Assembly (NCBI GenBank): GCA_016765235.1
Contig: JAESQH010000113.1
Span: forward strand, 7,416 to 18,574
Direction: 5' to 3'
Origin: Paracoccaceae bacterium
Lineage (GTDB): Bacteria; Pseudomonadota; Alphaproteobacteria; Rhodobacterales; Rhodobacteraceae
DNA: 11,159 bases
A program made the position numbers and the translations under genes. The notes beneath the pieces are model-generated. The model did not search any database. It saw only the letters and a program-made list of their open reading frames with translations, and was not told the origin of the DNA. Below, piece after piece: positions 5,920 to 11,159 of this stretch (position 1 is its first letter; every line of letters begins with the position of its first letter).

Positions 5920-6315
5920 TCATGGGTAAGATAACGTGGACGCCGTAACACCCAACGGGTTTGTCAGGCTTTTAGAACTGCTCGCTGTAACGCGCCACTC
6001 ATAGGTGTGGGTTCCATTTGGCGGACATGGGCTTTTATAGCTGAAAACATCCGCTTGCGTCACTGTACCCCCATCATATGCGATCCAGCCACCGCCGTGA
6101 TTATACCCCCGCGCATCAAAATCTGTCAGCGCGAAATACAGCCACGTGGTTCCATTCGGCACATCATTAATCTGAAAAACGGGATTTCCGACCGTGTTTG
6201 GCCGACCAGATGTGCAAAGCACCAGCCCGTCCCAACTAAATCCAACGGAAAATTCCTGCGCCATAGATCCCGTCGCCAAAACAGACAGCGCAATGGTTAA
6301 CAATATACGTTTCAT
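5920..6315 (-). CDS. Secreted PEBP/YbhB-like protein
   Basis: This 131-residue protein has a clear signal peptide, MKRILLTIALSVLATGSMA, with predicted cleavage after A19, so it should be periplasmic. The mature part resembles phosphatidylethanolamine-binding (PEBP/YbhB) proteins: VPNGTTWLYFALTDFDARG, H73 within YNHGGGW, and SPCPPNGTHTYEWRV (95-109), which matches the family's GPCPP-x-G-x-H-x-Y ligand-pocket segment. C34 and C97 could form a disulfide. Family members bind phospholipids or small anions, but the bacterial role is poorly defined. GGAGG lies 6 bases before the ATG at 6315; a longer in-frame reading to 6372 would bury the signal peptide and is rejected. Its stop overlaps an in-frame ATG of the DUF3572 gene, so the two genes are probably cotranscribed. 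It is somewhat shorter than typical YbhB (about 150-180 residues). Confidence 0.7.
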   Translation of the reverse strand: MKRILLTIALSVLATGSMAQEFSVGFSWDGLVLCTSGRPNTVGNPVFQINDVPNGTTWLYFALTDFDARGYNHGGGWIAYDGGTVTQADVFSYKSPCPPNGTHTYEWRVTASSSKSLTNPLGVTASTLSYP

Positions 6316-6499
6316 CCAAGGCCTCCAATCCAGAATAACCTTATACATCGCCGAATTCCACGCCACAGGCAATCGCTGTAATTTGGTAGTTAATCCACAA
6401 AACTTGCGGTGCTATGATTGTTGAGCTGGAAATCGATACGCCCGTGCATTGATACTTAACAATGACGGGAGGCTAATTTATTTACAATTGTTCATACAT

Positions 6500-6526
6500 T
6501 TAATGAGGTGTTAACTTTCGGTTAAC
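6500..6526 (+). promoter_or_regulatory. CtrA-type array: three TTAA half-sites at 11-bp spacing
   Basis: TTAA occurs at 6500-6503, 6511-6514 and 6522-6525, each pair separated by exactly seven bases (TGAGGTG and CTTTCGG) and each of the last two followed by C. This makes two overlapping copies of the TTAA-N7-TTAAC consensus of the alphaproteobacterial cell-cycle regulator CtrA. The second copy is centred about 45 bases before the start predicted from the -10 element at 6551. Binding is inferred, not shown. Confidence 0.65.
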
Positions 6527-6528
6527 AG

Positions 6529-6556
6529 TTTTGGTGTTCTCTGCAATCCATATAAA
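6529..6556 (+). promoter_or_regulatory. Putative promoter of the pleD-like gene
   Basis: TATAAA at 6551-6556 is a good -10 element, with a poor -35 match (TTTTGG, 6529-6534) 16 bases upstream. A weak -35 beside a CtrA-type array is what an activator-dependent promoter looks like. GGAGGGTGA precedes the ATG at 6579. Confidence 0.5.
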
Positions 6557-6578
6557 TAGTAAGTTTATTGGAGGGTGA

Positions 6579-7964
6579 ATGTCAGGGAGAATTCTGGTTG
6601 TCGACGATGTAGCAACCAACAGGTTGATATTGCAAGCGAAATTGTCATCAGCATACTTCGAGGTATTGCTGGCTGAAAGTGGTCATCAAGCACTGGCGAT
6701 GACCATGACCGAGCTGCCGGACATGATCCTGTTGGACGTAATGATGCCCGACATGGACGGGTACGAAGTCTGCCGTATTCTCAAATCGCGTCCTGAAACC
6801 GCCCATATTCCTGTTATAATGGTCACCGCACACAACCGAACCGAAGAAAAAATTCGCGGGCTGGACGCGGGGGCCGACGATTTCCTTAGCAAACCGATAA
6901 ACGACATCACCTTATTTGCCCGTGTGCGAAATCTCATGCGCGTGAAAATGATGTTCGACGAGCTGAAACTGCGCGAAACTACCTCGCAGGAACTGGGATT
7001 AAGCGATTTCCTCGAAGAACACAGTTTTGACAAAGATGAACAGGGCAGCGTTCTAGTCGCGGCAAACAATCCCGCCCAAGCCAAAGATTGGGCAAGCTGC
7101 ATCCAGTCACGCCTGCCGGTCAATGCCATCATTGCGAACAGCGAAGAAGAAGCTACCAGTATTGCGCGAAACGACACACCCGACGTGTTTATCGTTTGCC
7201 AAAGCCTCGCAAACGGCGGCGATGGATTGCGGCTCGTGTCCAATTTACGGGCCAATCTGGACACGCGGCAATCCGCAATAATCCTCGTTGTGCAGGACGG
7301 CGAAATGGAAACCGCGGCAAAGGGCCTCGAACTTGGCGCAAGCGACTATATTCACGCGCCGTTTGACCCAAATGAAATGGTGGCGCGATTGAGGTCCCAA
7401 ATGCGGCGAAAAAAGTATTCCGATAGATTGCGATCGAATGTGCGGGACGGGCTGAAAATGGCGGCAATCGATCCGCTGACAGGGCTTTATAACCGTAGAT
7501 ACGCGACCCAACATATGCAGCGAATTATTGAACGGTCCGGTGATTCCGGTTTACCTTACGCCGTGATTATGATGGATCTCGATCGTTTCAAATCCGTCAA
7601 CGACACGCATGGTCACGACGCTGGCGACCGTGTGTTGAAAGAGTTCGCCCGTCGCCTGCAAGAAAACCTTCGCGGGATCGATCTGGTCGCACGCCTTGGC
7701 GGCGAAGAATTTCTGGTCGTCTTGCCAGACACCGGCCCCCCCGAAGTGGAATTCGCGGCTGAACGATTAAGGAATGCTATCAACCGAATGGATTTCGAAA
7801 TCGGCGACGGCAAAAACATCCCGATCACCGTCAGCATCGGCGTTGCGTTTGGCGGACCAGATGACAAAAACCCAAGCATCCTTATCCAACAGGCAGACAC
7901 CGCCTTGTACGAATCCAAATCGACAGGCCGAAACCGTGTCAGCTATTTCGCCAAAGCCGCTTGA
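6579..7964 (+). CDS. pleD: PleD-like response regulator diguanylate cyclase (REC-REC-GGEEF)
   Basis: This 461-residue cytoplasmic protein makes cyclic di-GMP from two GTP. Residues 3-120 are a complete receiver domain: D9, D10, phospho-acceptor D53 in LLDVMMPDMDG, T83 and K105. Residues about 155-275 form a second receiver-like domain that has lost the key residues: Cys207 stands where the phospho-acceptor Asp should be and Ala260 replaces the conserved Lys. The GGDEF domain starts at DPLTGLYNRR (298-307), has DLDRFKSVND, the product-inhibition site RGID (365-368) exactly five residues before GGEEF (374-378), and ends in the usual C-terminal region. Domain order and length match Caulobacter PleD. 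A CtrA-type site array lies 53 bp upstream of the start. rimO begins 45 bp downstream on the same strand. No adjacent divK is present in the window. Confidence 0.92.
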   Translation: MSGRILVVDDVATNRLILQAKLSSAYFEVLLAESGHQALAMTMTELPDMILLDVMMPDMDGYEVCRILKSRPETAHIPVIMVTAHNRTEEKIRGLDAGADDFLSKPINDITLFARVRNLMRVKMMFDELKLRETTSQELGLSDFLEEHSFDKDEQGSVLVAANNPAQAKDWASCIQSRLPVNAIIANSEEEATSIARNDTPDVFIVCQSLANGGDGLRLVSNLRANLDTRQSAIILVVQDGEMETAAKGLELGASDYIHAPFDPNEMVARLRSQMRRKKYSDRLRSNVRDGLKMAAIDPLTGLYNRRYATQHMQRIIERSGDSGLPYAVIMMDLDRFKSVNDTHGHDAGDRVLKEFARRLQENLRGIDLVARLGGEEFLVVLPDTGPPEVEFAAERLRNAINRMDFEIGDGKNIPITVSIGVAFGGPDDKNPSILIQQADTALYESKSTGRNRVSYFAKAA

Positions 7965-7984
7965 AATTCTCTATTTCCCTTAGT

Positions 7985-8006
7985 GGCCAGTATATCCTAT
8001 ACGGCC
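7985..8006 (+). promoter_or_regulatory. Bulged hairpin immediately before rimO
   Basis: GGCC-a-GTATA (7985-7994) can pair with TATAC-GGCC (7998-8006) around a TCC loop, a 9-bp stem with one bulged A. It ends three bases before the ATG at 8010, where a ribosome-binding site would be expected, and no Shine-Dalgarno sequence is visible. Regulatory role inferred. Confidence 0.35.
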
Positions 8007-8009
8007 CAC

Positions 8010-9380
8010 ATGACCCAGAACCCGCCAAACCTCCGCCCCGACCTCGCGCCCAAAGCGCGGATTGATGCAACCGCCCGAGATGGCCAGCCGAAAATCGGCA
8101 TGGTCAGCCTCGGCTGTCCCAAAGCGCTGGTTGACAGCGAACGCATTCTCACGCGCCTGCGCGCTGAAGGGTATGCGATATCGTCCGACTACAAAGACGC
8201 CAGCGCCGTGATCGTCAACACCTGCGGATTCCTGGATTCCGCCAAAGCCGAAAGTCTGGAAGCCATTGGCGAAGCCCTGCGCGAAAACGGCAAAGTCATC
8301 GTAACCGGCTGCCTCGGCGCTGAAGAAGAATACATCCGCGGCACGCACACATCAGTCATGGCCGTCACCGGCCCGCACCAATACGAACAGGTTCTTGACG
8401 CAGTCCACGCCGTTGTCCCACCAGACCCTAACCCGTTCATCGACTTGCTACCGGCAACCGGTGTTTCGCTGACACCACGCCACTATAGCTATTTGAAGAT
8501 ATCCGAAGGCTGCAACCACAAGTGCAAATTCTGCATCATCCCGGACATGCGCGGCCGCCTCGCGTCACGCCCTGCCCACGCAATCCTGCGCGAAGCGGGA
8601 AAACTGGTCGATGCAGGCGTCAAAGAACTGCTGGTCATAAGCCAAGACACATCCGCCTACGGGCTAGACCGCAAACACGCGACCGAAAAAGGCCACCGCA
8701 GCCACATTATCGACCTCGCGCGGGATCTCGGCCAACTCGGCGCATGGGTCCGCCTCCACTACGTCTACCCCTACCCGTTCGTGCGCGACCTGATCCCGCT
8801 GATGGCAGACGGGTTGATTCTGCCCTACCTCGACATCCCGTTCCAACACTCGCACCCCGATGTGCTGAAACGCATGGCCCGCCCCGCCGCCAGCGCCAAA
8901 ACGCTGAACGAGATCGCACGCTGGCGCGACATCTGCCCCGACATCACGCTACGATCCACCTTCATCGTCGGTTACCCCGGCGAGACGGAATCCGAATTCC
9001 AACACCTGCTAGATTGGCTGGACGAGGCGCAACTAGACCGCGTCGGCTGCTTCCAATACGAAAACGTCGCTGGTGCGCGCTCGAATGATGCCCCGAACCA
9101 CGTGCCAGACGAGGTAAAACAGGATCGCTGGAACCGCTTCATGGAAAAATCCCAAGTGATATCCGAAGCCAAACTAGCCGCCAAAGTCGGCCAAACCCTA
9201 GACGTAATAATCGACGAAATCGATTCCGAGGGCGCCACCTGCCGCACCAAAGCCGACGCCCCCGAAATCGACGGCAACCTGTTCATCGACGAGGGTTTTG
9301 AAGGGCTATCGGTCGGCGATATCGTGACAGTTGAGGTAGACGAGGCTAGTGAGTATGATTTGTGGGGGAAGGTTGTATGA
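8010..9380 (+). CDS. rimO: Ribosomal protein S12 methylthiotransferase RimO
   Basis: RimO is a radical-SAM enzyme that methylthiolates the conserved aspartate of ribosomal protein S12. In the 456-residue reading from ATG 8010, the N-terminal MTTase domain shows GMVSLGCPKALVDSE (C36), VNTCGF (C72) and TGCLG (C101), which bind one 4Fe-4S cluster. The radical-SAM motif is EGCNHKCKFC (C158, C162, C165). A C-terminal TRAM-type region (about 390-456) ends in YDLWGKVV. SLGCPKxLVDSE and the H-rich YPYPF/QHSHPDVLKRMARP segments separate RimO from MiaB. A GTG at 7983 could extend it by nine residues, but family members begin near MTQNPPNLRPDLAPKARI; neither start has a clear Shine-Dalgarno sequence. 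It follows pleD by 45 bp, and its stop overlaps the next gene's start as ATGA. Confidence 0.94.
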   Translation: MTQNPPNLRPDLAPKARIDATARDGQPKIGMVSLGCPKALVDSERILTRLRAEGYAISSDYKDASAVIVNTCGFLDSAKAESLEAIGEALRENGKVIVTGCLGAEEEYIRGTHTSVMAVTGPHQYEQVLDAVHAVVPPDPNPFIDLLPATGVSLTPRHYSYLKISEGCNHKCKFCIIPDMRGRLASRPAHAILREAGKLVDAGVKELLVISQDTSAYGLDRKHATEKGHRSHIIDLARDLGQLGAWVRLHYVYPYPFVRDLIPLMADGLILPYLDIPFQHSHPDVLKRMARPAASAKTLNEIARWRDICPDITLRSTFIVGYPGETESEFQHLLDWLDEAQLDRVGCFQYENVAGARSNDAPNHVPDEVKQDRWNRFMEKSQVISEAKLAAKVGQTLDVIIDEIDSEGATCRTKADAPEIDGNLFIDEGFEGLSVGDIVTVEVDEASEYDLWGKVV

Positions 9381-10390
9381 ATGAATCGAACGCAGAATTA
9401 ACTTACAGCTTATCCGAAGTTTTTATTGGTGGGATTAATCTTTCGATATCCTGCGAAGAATATCGAGGAATTGCAGCTGCGCAAAAAACACTCCGAGCAT
9501 TAAATGATGTCGAAGATTTATTTTCACTAATAGCGCTCAGTTATACTGAAATCGAAAAACTAATGCTCGAGGCACTGGTAGACTATAACACTGGAAACGC
9601 TACAGCTCATGGGCATTTTGAATTTGGCACATACTTTGATGAGTTAAGAACTTCGCTAAACCTAAAGCTGCTTACATTTCTAGTTGCCTACACTGCATTT
9701 GATCATCAGCTTCCTCAAATTTGTCCGAATATTTCTGAAAACGGTGAGCAAGTATACGACAACGTTAAAGCCGCTATAAGAAATGAATTTGACACTTCGT
9801 TATCATTTAGAATTGCATGTGCACTAAGAAATCACGCCCAACATTCGAAGCTTCCACTCTATGGAACATCCATTGGTCAAACTAATCAATGGCGCGGTGG
9901 AAACCCAACATCTGATGAACCATCGCGAAGTAGAGTTACATTAAATCCTTATATTTCTAGCGCAGAACTCGCAGCAAATAAAAATATTAGGCCAGAAACT
10001 CGAAATCAAATTACTAGTTTAAATTTGGAAAATATCGACGTCAAAATGCTTGTAAGAAATTTCATGCAATCCATTTTCAATGTACAAGAAAGGTTCCGGG
10101 AACTTACCAATAGTCAGATGACTAATGCCACTAAAATTATAGATCAGTGCTACGAAACCGCGTCGAAAGAAAAAGGCAACCAAGCCAAATTCCTTTCTAT
10201 TTTGTTTCATAGTGAGGGAAGTGAAACAGAGTCGATAAATATATCTGATGAATTTCCGTTGACGGTATTACGCAAACGGAAAATGTGGACCGGTCTTAAA
10301 CACGTTTCCCGTTGTTACTTGTCGAGTGAGCCGATTCACAACAAAAACAACTATCAAGGTTCTGACGAACTACTTTGGATATCGAAGTAG
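9377..10390 (+). CDS. Accessory protein of unknown family with HEPN-like RNxxxH motif
   Basis: I do not recognise this 337-residue protein as a named family. It is predicted soluble and mostly helical, with no signal peptide or clear membrane segment. The most telling stretch is SFRIACALRNHAQHSKLPL: R151-N152-x3-H156 at the end of a helix matches the R-x4-6-H motif, usually with Asn after Arg, of HEPN-superfamily RNases; an HEPN-like domain around residues 30-160 is inference. The C-terminal half (160-337) shows nothing familiar. The gene is AT-richer than its neighbours: bases 9481-9540 have 22 G+C of 60, against 40 of 60 at 8701-8760 in rimO. Codon choice differs likewise, suggesting horizontal transfer. 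ATG 9377 overlaps the rimO stop (ATGA) and GGGGGAAGG lies just upstream, within rimO; a GTG at 9362 is less likely. No antitoxin-like partner is next to it. Confidence 0.8.
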   Translation: MNESNAELTYSLSEVFIGGINLSISCEEYRGIAAAQKTLRALNDVEDLFSLIALSYTEIEKLMLEALVDYNTGNATAHGHFEFGTYFDELRTSLNLKLLTFLVAYTAFDHQLPQICPNISENGEQVYDNVKAAIRNEFDTSLSFRIACALRNHAQHSKLPLYGTSIGQTNQWRGGNPTSDEPSRSRVTLNPYISSAELAANKNIRPETRNQITSLNLENIDVKMLVRNFMQSIFNVQERFRELTNSQMTNATKIIDQCYETASKEKGNQAKFLSILFHSEGSETESINISDEFPLTVLRKRKMWTGLKHVSRCYLSSEPIHNKNNYQGSDELLWISK

Positions 10391-10429
10391 TTATTTAAGT
10401 TATTATTCACTCACTACTTGCCCCAATCC

Positions 10430-10474
10430 GGTGTCCCTCCTATATCCCTTCCATATAAAACCTTAAGGGACACC
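10430..10474 (+). promoter_or_regulatory. Inverted repeat covering the cytochrome b561 ribosome-binding site
   Basis: GGTGTCCCT (10430-10438) and AGGGACACC (10466-10474) are perfect 9-base complements 27 bases apart. The right arm contains the AAGGGA Shine-Dalgarno sequence. TATAAA at 10454-10459 lies between the arms, so the repeat may instead be an operator bracketing a promoter. Confidence 0.5.
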
Positions 10475-10478
10475 AATC

Positions 10479-10973
10479 ATGTCAAACAAAGTTACCGGAT
10501 ATAACCGCACGCAGATCATCCTTCATTGGGTCATCGCGGCGCTCCTCGTTTTTCAATTTGTCGGAAACGGCACAATCGTCGGGGTTTACGAATTAATTAA
10601 CAAAGGCGAAACAATCGAGAGCCTCCCTATTCTAGCCCGCGGGCACATCCTACTGGGAATTCTGATTTTGACTCTCGCCGTATGGCGAGTATATCTGCGC
10701 CTAACCCGTGGCGCGCCTGATCTTCCAGACGGGAAAAGTGCTGCCCAAAAAGTTATCGCCAAATTCACTCATATCACCCTTTACGCTGCGATTTTCATCA
10801 TGCCGCTGTCCGGTATCGGTGCATGGTTTGGTGGGCAGGAAATTGCGGACACGGTCCACACGACTTTCAAATTTGTTTTTCTGGCCTCCATCGCCCTACA
10901 TTTTGTTGGCGCTGTCTATCAACAGCACGTGCTAAAAACCAACATTATCAGACGGATGACGAAGGCCGAATAA
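10479..10973 (+). CDS. Cytochrome b561 (CybB-like)
   Basis: This 164-residue inner-membrane protein is a bacterial di-haem cytochrome b561 of the CybB type, which passes electrons between the quinone pool and other carriers. It starts GYNRTQIILHWVIA, the typical family opening (Y-x-x-x-Q-x-x-L-H-W). Four membrane segments are visible at about 11-30, 51-73, 94-115 and 129-149. Candidate haem ligands are H16 in helix 1, H56 in helix 2 (ARGHILLG), H98 and H141 in helix 4 (IALHFVGA). The charged RR-containing C-terminal tail (NIIRRMTKAE) should be cytoplasmic. The ATG at 10479 is preceded by AAGGGA eight bases away, inside an inverted repeat. Its stop codon directly abuts the stop of convergent hrpB. 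GC content returns to the level of the surrounding chromosome after the AT-rich gene upstream. Confidence 0.9.
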   Translation: MSNKVTGYNRTQIILHWVIAALLVFQFVGNGTIVGVYELINKGETIESLPILARGHILLGILILTLAVWRVYLRLTRGAPDLPDGKSAAQKVIAKFTHITLYAAIFIMPLSGIGAWFGGQEIADTVHTTFKFVFLASIALHFVGAVYQQHVLKTNIIRRMTKAE

Positions 10974-11159
10974 CTACTTGCGTGGTTTCACCCGACGGGT
11001 CGGCTCTGCCACCGTCGGGTCCTCGGGCCATGGGTGTTTTGGATAGCGCCCACGCATATCTTTTCGCACCTCACCGTATGAATTGGCCCAAAACCTTGGC
11101 AAATCGGCCGTGGTTTGCACAGGCCGCTGCGCTGGCGACAAAAGTTCGATTAATACAGG
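10974..11159 (-). CDS. hrpB: ATP-dependent helicase HrpB, C-terminal fragment
   Basis: The last 61 codons of a gene that extends beyond the right edge read ELLSPAQRPVQTTADLPRFW, then VRKDMRGRYPKHPWPEDP and a basic tail RRVKPRK before TAG at 10976-10974. This is the highly conserved C terminus of HrpB, a DEAH-box RNA helicase-like protein, where LSPAxRPxQxTxDLxxFW and VRKEMRGRYPKHxWPEDP are diagnostic. The helicase core lies outside the window. It is convergent with cytochrome b561 and no base separates the two stops. A 9-base inverted repeat (10990-10998 / 11012-11020) lies within its last codons; it has no T tract and is only a weak terminator candidate. Confidence 0.92.
   Translation of the reverse strand, partial: PVLIELLSPAQRPVQTTADLPRFWANSYGEVRKDMRGRYPKHPWPEDPTVAEPTRRVKPRK

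Noticed and set aside
8522..9088. Arg/Pro-rich plus-strand frame inside rimO
   Set aside because: Overlaps the highly conserved radical-SAM region of rimO in another frame; composition is that of an alternate-frame shadow.
10385..10419. AAGTAGT / ACTACTT repeat after the HEPN-like gene
   Set aside because: Seven AT-rich pairs with a 21-base loop and no T tract; likely chance in AT-rich DNA.
10990..11020. ACCCGACGG / CCGTCGGGT repeat as terminator of cytochrome b561
   Set aside because: It lies in the conserved hrpB coding end and lacks a T tract; could slow polymerase but cannot be called a terminator.

Overview
This window looks like a piece of an alphaproteobacterial chromosome, most likely Rhodobacterales (Roseobacter group). 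The reasons are the family mix (aerobic-type CobN with CobW and DUF1636, a PleD-like protein, DUF3572, RimO, HrpB), the moderately GC-rich coding style, and a CtrA-type TTAA-N7-TTAA array upstream of the pleD-like gene. I see no tRNA, rRNA, CRISPR, insertion sequence or phage gene. The genus assignment rests on recognised protein families only.

Positions 1-4219 form one minus-strand cobalamin (B12) operon. In transcription order it holds a HAD phosphatase, cbiD, cobK, a small DUF1636 ferredoxin-like protein, cobW, and the start of cobN, which runs off the left edge. Spacing is very tight: cbiD/cobK overlap by 4 bp and cobW/cobN abut. cbiD is interrupted by a clean one-base frameshift near 3315, so it is either a recent mutation or a sequence error. 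No cobalamin riboswitch fits in these short gaps.

Positions 4271-5627 hold a divergent acyl-CoA thioesterase-like gene. Convergent with it is a 55-residue Met/Asp-rich lipoprotein at 4719-4886. Next comes a 130-residue membrane-anchored, alanine-dominated helical protein at 5153-5545, with its own promoter-like sequence and a strong perfect hairpin terminator.

Positions 5630-6315 hold a minus-strand pair: a secreted PEBP/YbhB-like protein and a DUF3572 protein. On the plus strand, 6579-7964 is a PleD-like diguanylate cyclase (REC, degenerate REC, GGEEF) with three TTAA half-sites at exact 11-bp spacing in front of it. RimO, the ribosomal protein S12 methylthiotransferase, follows. Its stop codon overlaps the start of a clearly AT-richer gene of unknown family (9377-10390) that carries an RNxxxH motif reminiscent of HEPN RNases. 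The window ends with a cytochrome b561 gene, which has an inverted repeat covering its ribosome-binding site, and abuts the convergent 3' end of hrpB.

The items most worth following are the HEPN-like accessory gene coupled to rimO, the CtrA-type triple half-site array, the two unusual small envelope proteins (4719-4886 and 5153-5545), and the cbiD frameshift.
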